Of a DNA stretch of 64,000 nt, positions 42,449-49,788 are shown piece after piece; position 1 is the stretch's first letter, and each line of letters starts with the position of its first letter. Where the stretch lies: assembly GCF_029223525.1 (NCBI RefSeq), contig NZ_JARHTQ010000005.1:62001-126000 (forward strand), in the 5' to 3' direction. Source of the stretch: Streptantibioticus ferralitis. Its GTDB lineage: Bacteria > Actinomycetota > Actinomycetes > Streptomycetales > Streptomycetaceae. Position numbers and translations under genes: made by a program. The notes below the pieces were generated by a model. It did not search any database and was not told the DNA's origin. It saw nothing but the letters and a program-made list of their open reading frames with translations.

Positions 42449-43102
42449 TCAGTCCTTGCGTACGGTCAAGTTCTGGGCGGTATGCCGGACGTGCCGGGCG
42501 AGCAGGTCGGCAGCGCGTTCAGCGTCCCGGCTCAGGGCAGCCTCCTCCAGAGCGCCGTGCTCCTTGGTGCCGTCTCGCTCCGGGACGATGGCGCCGGACC
42601 AACGCCGGGCCAGCTCGCTCGCTGTCCACATGCGATCGAAGTTGTCCAGAAGTACCGGGTTGCCGCAGCCCTCGAGCAGCGCGCGGTGGAACTGGCGGTG
42701 CGCCTCGGACCACTCATCGGAGACGAACGTACCGCCCGGTTCCCGAAACGGCGTGCGGGCAAGGTGGTGGTGGGTGGCTCGGACTCGCACCTCCCAGTCG
42801 ACGCCGCCTCGCTCGATCGACAGCCGAAGCATCACCGGCTCGGTGACGGCACGCGCCTCCGCGAGCTGTTGCCAGCGCTCAGCATTCACCGCCGGGACCG
42901 CGAACCCCCGGTTTGGCAGCCGGGTTGCCAAGCCCTCGCCCACCAGGCGGAGCAATGCCTCGCGTGCAACGGCGAGGCTGACCTTCTCGGCGTTTGCCAG
43001 TTCCTGCGGCTTGAGTGGCTGCTCCGGCGTGAACACCCCGTGCAGGATGGCCGCGCGCAGCGTGGTGTAAAGCCGCTCCGAAGGTGATCCGCGTCCTGTC
43101 AT
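42449..43102 (-). CDS. GntR-family regulator, FadR/FCD subgroup
   Basis: 217 residues. The winged helix reads ERLYTTLRAAILHGVFTPEQPLKPQELANAEKVSLAVAREALLRLVGEGLATRLPNRGFAVP; the FCD domain contains RFHRALLEGCGNPVLLDNFDRMWTAS and ALSRDAERAADLLARHVRHTAQNL. FCD domains bind small carboxylates, often with a metal on three histidines, here H-R-A and H-V-R-H. The divergent PEBP gene at 43177 and downstream SCO6745-like gene are the likely targets; operator-like repeats are at 43118. Confidence 0.9.
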   Translation of the reverse strand: MTGRGSPSERLYTTLRAAILHGVFTPEQPLKPQELANAEKVSLAVAREALLRLVGEGLATRLPNRGFAVPAVNAERWQQLAEARAVTEPVMLRLSIERGGVDWEVRVRATHHHLARTPFREPGGTFVSDEWSEAHRQFHRALLEGCGNPVLLDNFDRMWTASELARRWSGAIVPERDGTKEHGALEEAALSRDAERAADLLARHVRHTAQNLTVRKD

Positions 43103-43117
43103 GGTCCGACCCTAGCA

Positions 43118-43147
43118 GATAATCGATTATCCGTGTAATAATCGATC
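43118..43147. promoter_or_regulatory. GntR operator: GATAATCGATTATC palindrome with a second ATAATCGAT
   Basis: A perfect 14-bp palindrome (43118-43131), and ATAATCGAT repeated at 43138-43146, 19 bp from the first copy. The A/T-rich sequence stands out in this genome and lies directly between the divergent GntR and PEBP genes. Confidence 0.7.
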
Positions 43148-43176
43148 GGAGATCCCAGGGAGAGGAACACAGGGGA

Positions 43177-43719
43177 ATGAACGGGAACGATCCCTTCGCC
43201 GGGCTGCCATCGGCGTCTGCCTTCACCGTGACCAGCACCAGCGTGCGGGCCGGCGAGGCGTTGCCGGCTGCGCAGATGTCCGGCATGTTCGCAGTTCCGG
43301 GCGGCGAGGACCGCTCGCCGCAGCTGAGCTGGTCCGGCGCGCCCGAGGGCACGCAGAGCTACGCGGTGACCGTGTACGACCCGGATGCGCCAACGCAGTC
43401 CGGCTTCTGGCACTGGGCCGTCGCGAATATCCCGGCCGATGTCACCGATCTCCCCGAGGGAGCCGGGGACGACAGCGGGTCGGGCCTGCCGGCCGGTGCC
43501 TTCCAGCTACCGAACGATGCACGGATGGCTCGCTTCGTCGGCGGCGCGCCGCCAGCCGGTCATGGCCCACACCGTTATTTCATCACCGTGCACGCCCTGG
43601 ATGTGGCGGACATCGGCGTCCCCGCCGAGGGCACCCCGGCGTTCCTCGGCTTCAATATCGCGTCGCACATCCTGGGTCGGGCGACGATCGTTGCCACCGC
43701 GGAGACCCCTGCGGTCTGA
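43177..43719 (+). CDS. YbhB/YbcL-type phosphatidylethanolamine-binding protein (PEBP)
   Basis: 180 residues: PQLSWSGAPEGTQSYAVTVYDPDAPTQSGFWHWAVANIPADVTDLPEGAG and GPHRYFITVHALDVADIGVP carry the DPD and GxHRY motifs of the PEBP fold. Such proteins bind phosphate-headgroup ligands; role in bacteria is unclear. No signal peptide. It is divergent from a GntR regulator. A hairpin at 43732 follows. Confidence 0.93.
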   Translation: MNGNDPFAGLPSASAFTVTSTSVRAGEALPAAQMSGMFAVPGGEDRSPQLSWSGAPEGTQSYAVTVYDPDAPTQSGFWHWAVANIPADVTDLPEGAGDDSGSGLPAGAFQLPNDARMARFVGGAPPAGHGPHRYFITVHALDVADIGVPAEGTPAFLGFNIASHILGRATIVATAETPAV

Positions 43720-43731
43720 TCCCGGCAGCCT

Positions 43732-43766
43732 CGGGGGACGGGTAGGACCACCGCGCCCGTCCCCCG
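43732..43766 (+). terminator. Hairpin after the PEBP gene
   Basis: Perfect 11-bp stem CGGGGGACGGG/CCCGTCCCCCG with a 13-nt loop, 12 bp beyond the stop. It also separates the PEBP transcript from the riboswitch operon. Confidence 0.8.
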
Positions 43767-43929
43767 GGCCGTCTTGGTGATGGAGGCTCAAGTCGCCGAC
43801 AGCGCGGATGTCGGCAGCGTCGCGCGATGCGCCAGCGACTGGACCGCGGGCGGGGCGACGCGGGGCGGCAGCCACGAGGACCGTCCCGTCTCGGCCATTT
43901 GCGTGATTGACGGACCGCCTTGGGCATCC

Positions 43930-44080
43930 GTACGCTCCGCTTGTAGTGATGGCATAAGGAAGCTGGTGAGAATCCAGCACGGTCGCGCCACTGTGAACAG
44001 ACCCCCGGAAGAGGGACCTGAAGTCAGACACTTGGCCGTCACGACGCTCCACTGACTGAGGGACGCTCGATCCCCTGAAG
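43930..44080 (+). promoter_or_regulatory. Cobalamin riboswitch upstream of cbtBA
   Basis: The leader contains AAGCTGGTGAGAATCCAGCAC (43960-43980), the GGTG-AA-TCC element, the B12 box core GCCACTGTGA (from 43987) and GAAGTCAGACAC (44020-44032), in the order and spacing of adenosylcobalamin riboswitches. A hairpin AGGGA...TCCCCT lies just before the ribosome-binding site GAAGGAGG, suggesting control of translation initiation. When cobalamin is plentiful, cobalt uptake should be shut off. Confidence 0.88.
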
Positions 44081-44091
44081 GAGGCTCACTG

Positions 44092-44307
44092 ATGAGCAGT
44101 CTGTCCGCACCTGCCGCCGCTACGACGCCGGTCGTCCTGCCGGTCTCGAAGGCAGTGCTCTGGCTGGTCGGTACCGCGTTGATCGCGCTGGCCGTCTACT
44201 ACTTCATCGGTGTCGACCAGGGCGCGTACTCCGTGTTCGGCAAGGACATGCACATCCACGAGTTCGTGCACGACTCCCGCCACTTCCTCGGCTTCCCCTG
44301 CCACTGA
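44092..44307 (+). CDS. cbtB: Cobalt transporter small subunit CbtB
   Basis: 71 residues with one membrane helix (KAVLWLVGTALIALAVYYFIG) and a C-terminal histidine motif MHIHEFVHDSRHFLGFPCH, the hallmark of CbtB, thought to bind cobalt at the outer face. ATG follows GAAGGAGG. It is 26 bp before cbtA and lies directly under the cobalamin riboswitch, so it should supply Co2+ for vitamin B12 synthesis. Confidence 0.93.
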   Translation: MSSLSAPAAATTPVVLPVSKAVLWLVGTALIALAVYYFIGVDQGAYSVFGKDMHIHEFVHDSRHFLGFPCH

Positions 44308-44333
44308 CCAACGGAAGCACGAGCGTCTGAAAC

Positions 44334-45206
44334 ATGGAGAAGAAACTCATCCTGCGCGGTGTCATCGCCGGCGCAGTGGCCGGTCTGCTCGCCTTCGTCT
44401 TCGCGCGGATCTTCGCCGAACCGCAGATCGCCTCGGCGATCAACTACGAGAGCGGGCGTGACGCCGCCCAGGAGACTCTGGACAAAGCCGCGGGCCTCAC
44501 GCCACAGGCGGCAGGTCCCGACATCTTCAGCCGGACGATCCAGGCCAACGTCGGCATCGGCGTGGGCATGGTCTTCTTCGGCATCGCCATGGGAGCCCTG
44601 TTCGCCGTCGCCTACGCCGTCTGCCTCGGCCGGGTCGGCAACCTGCGCGCCCGCAACCTGGCACTCGTGGTTGCCCTGGGCGGGTTCCTCGGCATCTACT
44701 TCGTGCCTTTCGTGAAGTACCCGGCCAACCCGCCATCCATCGGCCACCCGGAGACGATCAAGGACCGCGGCAACCTTTACCTGGCCATGGTGGTCTGCTC
44801 GGTGGTCTTCCTCGTCGCCGCCACCTGGCTCGGCAAACGACTCCAGCCGCGCTTCGGCAACTGGAACGCCACCCTCCTTGCTGGCGCCGGATACATCATC
44901 GCGATCGGCATCGTGATGGCACTCCTGCCCGCCCTCGGTGAACTCTCCGCCAACGTGCAGGAGTTCGGCCACCACGCCACCGAGACACCACTGCCCCTGA
45001 CCAACCCCAAGGGCGCCATCGTCTACCCGGGCTTCCCCGCAGACGTACTGTTCTCCTTCCGCTTCTACTCCGTCGCCACCCAGGTCCTGCTGTGGGCGAC
45101 CCTGGGCCTGGTCTTCGGACCCATGGCCGAGCGGCTGCTCAGCCCGGCCAAGCAGGCATCGGCGGACCCCGCGCCGGTACAGCCCGAGCCGGTCGGCGCG
45201 GCATGA
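44334..45206 (+). CDS. cbtA: Cobalt transporter CbtA
   Basis: 290 residues with about six membrane helices: ILRGVIAGAVAGLLAFVFARIFAEPQI at the start, the family stretch GIGVGMVFFGIAMGALFAVAYA, PFVKYPANPPSIGHPETI, and the final WATLGLVFGPMAERLL. The KYPANPP loop and the helical order are those of CbtA, the predicted membrane component of a cobalt uptake system with CbtB. The stop overlaps the next start (ATGA), so three genes are read as one unit. Confidence 0.95.
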   Translation: MEKKLILRGVIAGAVAGLLAFVFARIFAEPQIASAINYESGRDAAQETLDKAAGLTPQAAGPDIFSRTIQANVGIGVGMVFFGIAMGALFAVAYAVCLGRVGNLRARNLALVVALGGFLGIYFVPFVKYPANPPSIGHPETIKDRGNLYLAMVVCSVVFLVAATWLGKRLQPRFGNWNATLLAGAGYIIAIGIVMALLPALGELSANVQEFGHHATETPLPLTNPKGAIVYPGFPADVLFSFRFYSVATQVLLWATLGLVFGPMAERLLSPAKQASADPAPVQPEPVGAA

Positions 45207-45949
45207 CGGACCCGACGGCCGCGACGCTCGAACAGGTCGCGGCCCTCGGACCGTTCTTCGCCTTCGACACCCACGACCAGGACTCCACCACCACGGAACC
45301 CTGGCGGCCCATGAGCGAACTGGTACGGGAACCGCACACTTTGCTGGACCGCGTCACCTCCGTCCGCGCGTTCCTCGCCGCCGGCAGCGGTCGGCAACCA
45401 GAGGCCGTCGAGCTACGAGTCGCCGCCTCCGTGACCCACCTGGGACTGGTCGCCCGCCTCGTCTCCCCGGTTCTGGCCGTCGCCACGCTGCACGGCCTGC
45501 CGCTGTCCCTCAGCCTCGAAAGCCTGCGCTGGCAGCCCTCGCTCGGCGGAGCCTTCCCCCTGTCGATACCACGAGAAGCGCTGGCCCGGGAGGCGCAGAT
45601 TGTGCGCCGCTCGACTGGCCAGATGGCGGCCAACCTGCTCGACGGACCGATCCTGGAACTCGTCGAAGCAGCCAGGCGGTTGTCGGTGTCCCGCCACGTC
45701 CTGTGGGGGAATGTCGCCTCAGCGATCAACGGAGCAGCGACAGCCATCGCCGCCTCGGCGCCCGCATGGACGGAACACGCACGCGATGTGGCCACCGTTC
45801 TGCTGGAACAGCCTCCGCTACGCGACACGCACACCCGGACGAGCGGCGACGGGCGGTTCCGGCGCCACAGTTGCTGCCTGATCTACCGCGCCGCACCCGA
45901 CGCCACGGGCGCACTGTGTGGTGACTGTGTGCTCGCGTCGCGCCGTTAG
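45203..45949 (+). CDS. (2Fe-2S)-binding protein, FhuF-like
   Basis: 248 residues, start overlapping the cbtA stop by 4 bp. The C-terminus carries C224-C225-x13-C239-x2-C242 (CCLIYRAA...CGDC), the FhuF-type [2Fe-2S] motif of ferric-siderophore reductases. The N-terminal 200 residues are the usual FhuF helical scaffold (LELVEAARRLSVSRHVLWGNVASAINGA, in which the WGN-x-A-S phrase is conserved). FhuF proteins reduce metal-chelate complexes. Its place in a B12-controlled cobalt operon suggests a reductive step in cobalt or corrinoid metabolism instead of iron uptake; that is inference. Confidence 0.9.
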   Translation: MTDPTAATLEQVAALGPFFAFDTHDQDSTTTEPWRPMSELVREPHTLLDRVTSVRAFLAAGSGRQPEAVELRVAASVTHLGLVARLVSPVLAVATLHGLPLSLSLESLRWQPSLGGAFPLSIPREALAREAQIVRRSTGQMAANLLDGPILELVEAARRLSVSRHVLWGNVASAINGAATAIAASAPAWTEHARDVATVLLEQPPLRDTHTRTSGDGRFRRHSCCLIYRAAPDATGALCGDCVLASRR

Positions 45950-46064
45950 TAGGCGGCATAGACCACCCCTGGCCGCCGTGCCGAGTTCTTGTCATCACCC
46001 ACGAAGGGCCAGGGCTTGACTCTCTGCGGTCTGCGGTCTGCGCGCCTGAGAAGGCGCGAGCGAG

Positions 46065-46793
46065 TCAGGAGAGCCAGTCGGTGTAGCGGGTGGGGGCGAG
46101 GTGGGCGTCCTTGTCGGTGAGGACGTCGCCCTTGACGGCGGCGAACATGCCGGCGGTGGGGTCGGTCATGACGGTGCGGTTGTCGCCCTTGTGGGACAGG
46201 GTGATCCGGCCCAGCTCGTCCAGGGTGAAGATCTCGGGGCCGGCGATGTTGCGAATGCCCCTCAGCGGGGCGCCCGCGGCGACCTCCGCCACCGCGGCGG
46301 CCACGTCCTTGGAGGCGATCGGCTGGATCGGCGTGGCGGGCAACCGGACGGTGTCGGCGTCGGCGGTCCAGGACAGGACGGCGTCCATGAACTCCATGAA
46401 CTGCGTCGCCCGGACGATCGAGTAGGGGATCGGCCCGGCCGCGAGGATCTTCTCCTGGAGCGCCTTGGCCCGGTAGTAGTCCAGCTCCGGCACCTGGTCC
46501 GTGCCGACGATCGAGAGGATGACGAAGTGGCCGACGCCGCCCTTCTGGGCCGCGGCCAGAAGGTTGTCCATCGAGGTCTGGAAGAAGGCCGGGGAGGCTT
46601 CGTCGAAGGTCGGGGAGTTCGTCAGGTTGACGACGACATCAGCTCCCGCCACCGCCTCGTCCAGCCCCTGACCACTGATGACGTCGACTCCGGTGGAATG
46701 CGAGTGCGGTACCGCCTCGTGCCCGGCGGCGTTCAGCTTCTTGACGACCTGCGACCCGATCAGCCCGGTACCGCCGATGACTGCGAACTTCAT
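46065..46793 (-). CDS. NmrA-like NAD(P)-binding protein
   Basis: 242 residues: MKFAVIGGTGLIGSQVVKKLNAAGHEAV is the GxxGxxG loop; the rest (GVDVISGQGLDEAVAGADVVVNLTNSP, LSIVGTDQVPELDYYRAKALQEKILAAGPIPYSIVRATQFMEFM) is that of atypical SDRs related to NmrA and DUF2867 enzymes. It probably reduces or senses NAD(P)H. The ATG is close to AAAGG. No regulator gene is adjacent; its promoter side meets transposase debris at 46970. Confidence 0.92.
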   Translation of the reverse strand: MKFAVIGGTGLIGSQVVKKLNAAGHEAVPHSHSTGVDVISGQGLDEAVAGADVVVNLTNSPTFDEASPAFFQTSMDNLLAAAQKGGVGHFVILSIVGTDQVPELDYYRAKALQEKILAAGPIPYSIVRATQFMEFMDAVLSWTADADTVRLPATPIQPIASKDVAAAVAEVAAGAPLRGIRNIAGPEIFTLDELGRITLSHKGDNRTVMTDPTAGMFAAVKGDVLTDKDAHLAPTRYTDWLS

Positions 46794-46969
46794 GACATGC
46801 CTTTCGTTGGAGTATGTCCGCAATATGACATAAGAACCCCCGCCATGCGGGCGTGTGGGGTTCCAGAACTCGGCTCGCTTCTCTGACCGGCGGCGATGCG
46901 TACGGAGCCGACATCGGGGCATGATCACGGGTCGCGTCGCTGCGCCTCGCCTAGCTGGTCTTCACCTGG

Positions 46970-47400
46970 GTCCTGAGCTGGTTCGTGCTGGTCGCCCGCT
47001 CCTCGGCATCGAAGGACGTCAAACTGCTCGCACCGCACAACGAGGTCTCGCTCCTGCGCCGCAGCACACCAAGGCCGCGCCTGGACTGGGCAGACCGCGT
47101 GCTTCTCGCCGCGCTGATCCGGCTGCCCCCCAAAGCCGCTGCGGCAGCACCGGCTGGTTCTGAAACGCCGCTAAGTCCTCTTCGCCAGGGAAGTCGGCAC
47201 CCGATACGCACACATCCTCGACGTCACCGACCACCCCAACGGACCGTGGACCACCCAGCATGCCGGCAACCCGATGGTCGACCTCGGCGACATTGCGGCG
47301 AACTTCAGGTATCCCGTACGGGACCGCGCCGGCCGGTCCAGCGCAGCATCGACACCGTCCTGGCCGGAGCCGACATCGACGCCATACGGCGACTACGAGT
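46970..47400 (+). pseudogene. Integrase-core transposase, internally deleted remnant
   Basis: The first part LVARSSASKDVKLLAPHNEVSLLRRSTPRPRLDWADRVLLAALIRL is the N-terminus also found at 10044. It passes without the middle region to FAREVGTRYAHILDVTDHPNGPWTTQHAGN, FRYPVRDRAG and RSIDTVLAGADIDAIR in other frames, which belong to the DDE integrase core. So about half of the gene is missing and at least two frameshifts remain. Confidence 0.75.
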
Positions 47401-47658
47401 ACTGGGCGCCGACCAGGGCGAAGGGGCCGGCGGGGACGGGGTGGGACAAGTTGCGTCACCGGAAGTCGATGCGGTCCCCGATGCCGGTTGCGGCTGCCTG
47501 GGCCGAGGCCCGGGCGAGCGCGGTGCCGGGCACGTCGACAGCGGTGGCCCGGCCAACCGGATCGCATCACCTCCCTCACCACAGCCGAGGTCCAGGGCCG
47601 TACCTGCCGGCCGCGGTCCGGCGACATCGACCAGGACGGGGTTCGCCACCCGCTCCAC
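47395..47658 (-). pseudogene. SAM-dependent methyltransferase, 5' remnant
   Basis: The frame MERVANPVLVDVAGPRPAGTALDLGCGEGGDAIRLAG contains the class I methyltransferase motif I (DLGCGEGG). Continuation is in the next frame as ATAVDVPGTALARASAQAAAT, ending at a stop after IDFR. The rest of the fold is missing, cut by the transposase remnant. Confidence 0.7.
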
Positions 47659-47772
47659 AGGCGTTCATGTCCCGGGCAGCGCGACTCCCAGAACTACTCG
47701 GCCTCGCCGTGGAGTTCACCGGTCATCGTCGCTCTTCCGCGCTGCGCGCCTCGCGTGCCGGGGCCTACGTCG

Positions 47773-48873
47773 TCACAGGCCATGGCGACGGTCACCGAGT
47801 ACGCGCTCACACACGTCCGCTTCCATCTGGGCGGAGAACGGCTCGAGCGTCGCCGGAACTCGGGCGCGGAAGGCCGTCACGGCGCGGGCGGTGTCCTCCG
47901 CGATCAGGTCGGCGTTGATCGCGGCTGCGGCGGTGAGCCCGCCGGCGGCGGCCTGGATCGTGCCGGCGTACAGGTCCGCGGCATTGCCGGCCACCCACAC
48001 TCCCGCCACCTCGGTGGCCCCGGTCGGGTCGGCCGCCGCGACGCTGCCGAGGACGTGGTCCCCCGCCTTCCGCTCGACCACCTCGACGCCGAGGGAAGCC
48101 AGCACATCACTTCGGGCGGTGAACCGGGGTGCGACGGCCACGGCCTGGCACGCGACCACCCGACCGGAGCGCAACCGCAGGCCGGTGAGCCGGTCGTCCG
48201 TCATGTCCACCCCGGAGACCTCGCCGTGGACCACGGCGATGCCGCGCGCGGCGAGCTGCTCCCACTGCTCGTCGGTCGGGTCGGGCGCGGTGTGCAGGAA
48301 CAGGGTCACCTCCGCGCTCCACTGCCGGAACATCAGGGCCTGGCCCACCCCGCTCGGCCCAGTGGCCAGTACACCGATCGCCTGATCGCGGACCTCCCAA
48401 CCGTGGCAGTAGGGACAGTGCAGCACCTCGCGCCCCCATCGCCGCGCCAGCCCGGCGATGTCGGGCAGCTCGTCGACCAGGCCGTCGGCCACCAGGAGCC
48501 GCCGCGCCACCAGCTGCGTGCCGTCGGCGAGCGCCACCGCGAAGCCCTCGCGGTCGCCTCCGTCGTCGGCCAGACGCCGAGCCGAGACGACGCGACCGGC
48601 GAGAACCGTCCCGCCATAGCGCGCCACCTCCGCCCGGCCGGTGGCCAGCAGCTCCGACGGGGGTGTGCCCTCGCGACCCAGGTAGTTGTGCACGCCCGCG
48701 GCCGCGGCGTTGCGCGGCTCGCCCGCGTCGACCACCAGCACCGAACGCCGCGCCCGCGCCAGAGCCAGCCCACCGCTGAGCCCTGCCGCTCCACCGCCGA
48801 CAACCACCACGTCATAAGTCCGCTCCGGGCCCGTGGAAACCGCGCCCGGAACCTGCTGATGCTGCTTCGTCAT
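47773..48873 (-). CDS. Thioredoxin-reductase-like FAD/NAD(P) oxidoreductase
   Basis: 366 residues. FAD loop VVVVGGGAAGLSGGLALARARRSVLVVDAGEPRNA, then the redox pair C153-P-Y-C156 in LHCPYCHGWEVRD, NAD(P) region VLATGPSGVGQALMF, and the final GVWVAGNAADLYAGTIQAAAGGLTAAAAIN, where the C-terminal FAD motif resembles GD. This is the single-CxxC, thioredoxin-reductase-like group frequently paired with XRE-cupin regulators in Streptomyces. A disulfide reductase acting on a small thiol or protein is likely. Divergent from the regulator at 48942; an operator-like palindrome lies between. Confidence 0.92.
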   Translation of the reverse strand: MTKQHQQVPGAVSTGPERTYDVVVVGGGAAGLSGGLALARARRSVLVVDAGEPRNAAAAGVHNYLGREGTPPSELLATGRAEVARYGGTVLAGRVVSARRLADDGGDREGFAVALADGTQLVARRLLVADGLVDELPDIAGLARRWGREVLHCPYCHGWEVRDQAIGVLATGPSGVGQALMFRQWSAEVTLFLHTAPDPTDEQWEQLAARGIAVVHGEVSGVDMTDDRLTGLRLRSGRVVACQAVAVAPRFTARSDVLASLGVEVVERKAGDHVLGSVAAADPTGATEVAGVWVAGNAADLYAGTIQAAAGGLTAAAAINADLIAEDTARAVTAFRARVPATLEPFSAQMEADVCERVLGDRRHGL

Positions 48874-48921
48874 ATCTCCTACCTCCGTTCACCGGAGATC
48901 CTCAGCCCGCATTCGTCGACT

Positions 48922-48942
48922 TGACAAACATTCTTGCTGTCA
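48922..48942. promoter_or_regulatory. Operator/promoter TGACA-N11-TGTCA
   Basis: A 5+5 inverted repeat centred between the divergent reductase and XRE-cupin genes. It contains TTGACA, a good -35 element for one of the two promoters, so a protein bound here would block transcription. Confidence 0.55.
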
Positions 48943-49571
48943 TGGCAAATAGAGGGGTGGCAGACGACGACATTCCCAGCGTGCTGACGGCAGTTGGCCC
49001 GCGACTGCGGGCGTTGCGACGTGAGCGCGGCGCCACCCTGGCGCAGCTGAGCCAGGCCACCGGAATCTCGCTGAGCACCCTCTCGCGTCTGGAGTCCGGA
49101 CAGCGCAAGCCCACCCTGGAACTGCTGCTGCCGCTGGCCAAGGCCCACGGCGTACAGCTGGACGAGCTGGTCGGCGCGCCGCCCACCGGCGACCCCCGCA
49201 TCCACCCGCGCCCCTACACCCGCCACGGCCAGACCTTCATCCCGCTGACCCGCCACCTCGGCGGCCTGCACGCCTACAAGCAGATCATCCCCGCCCGGCA
49301 GGCGGCTGAAGGCGTACGGCCCGGGCTGGGAGTGCACGAGGGTTACGAGTGGCTCTATGTCCTGTCCGGCCGGCTGTGGCTGGCCCTGGGCGAGCACGAT
49401 CTCGTCCTCACCGCCGGCGAGGCCGCCGAGTTCGACACCCGCACGCCCCACGGCTTCGCCAACGCCGGCGAACGGCCCGTCGAGTTCCTCTCCCTGTTCG
49501 GAGCGCAGGGCGAGCGCATGCACGTACGGGCCCGCCCCGCCAGCACGGGACCGGGCCAGGCCGACCGGTGA
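48942..49571 (+). CDS. XRE regulator with C-terminal cupin
   Basis: 209 residues from the ATG; a GTG at 48957 is an alternative since AGAGGGG is too close to it and nothing precedes the ATG. HTH: LRALRRERGATLAQLSQATGISLSTLSRLESGQRKPTLELLLPLAKAHGVQLDELVG. Cupin: LGVHEGYEWLYVLSGRLWLALGEHDLVLTAGEAAEFDTRTPHGFANAG, with H/E ligands typical of metal-holding cupins. These sense a small molecule and repress or activate a neighbouring enzyme; here the divergent thioredoxin-reductase-like gene. Confidence 0.92.
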   Translation: MANRGVADDDIPSVLTAVGPRLRALRRERGATLAQLSQATGISLSTLSRLESGQRKPTLELLLPLAKAHGVQLDELVGAPPTGDPRIHPRPYTRHGQTFIPLTRHLGGLHAYKQIIPARQAAEGVRPGLGVHEGYEWLYVLSGRLWLALGEHDLVLTAGEAAEFDTRTPHGFANAGERPVEFLSLFGAQGERMHVRARPASTGPGQADR

Positions 49572-49788
49572 CCTCCCCGAAAGCGTCCAGAGGCGATACG
49601 TCAGACCCACGCTCGCGCAGCTGACCTCGCCCCCGAGCGTTTCGAGCAGTGCCCCTGCTCAGGGGGGCAGGTGGGCGTGGGCCTCACTCGTGTCCTGGGA
49701 CACCCCTGCGCGGTATACGTAGGACGGCTCGGCCGTCGATCCGGGAGCGGAACAGGTCGAAGTGATTCCGGACCACCGACGCGGGCGC

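Noticed and set aside
47260-48924. A 554-codon plus-strand frame
   Set aside because: It is antisense to the thioredoxin-reductase-like gene and to the methyltransferase remnant; composition is Arg/Pro/Gly-rich without motifs.
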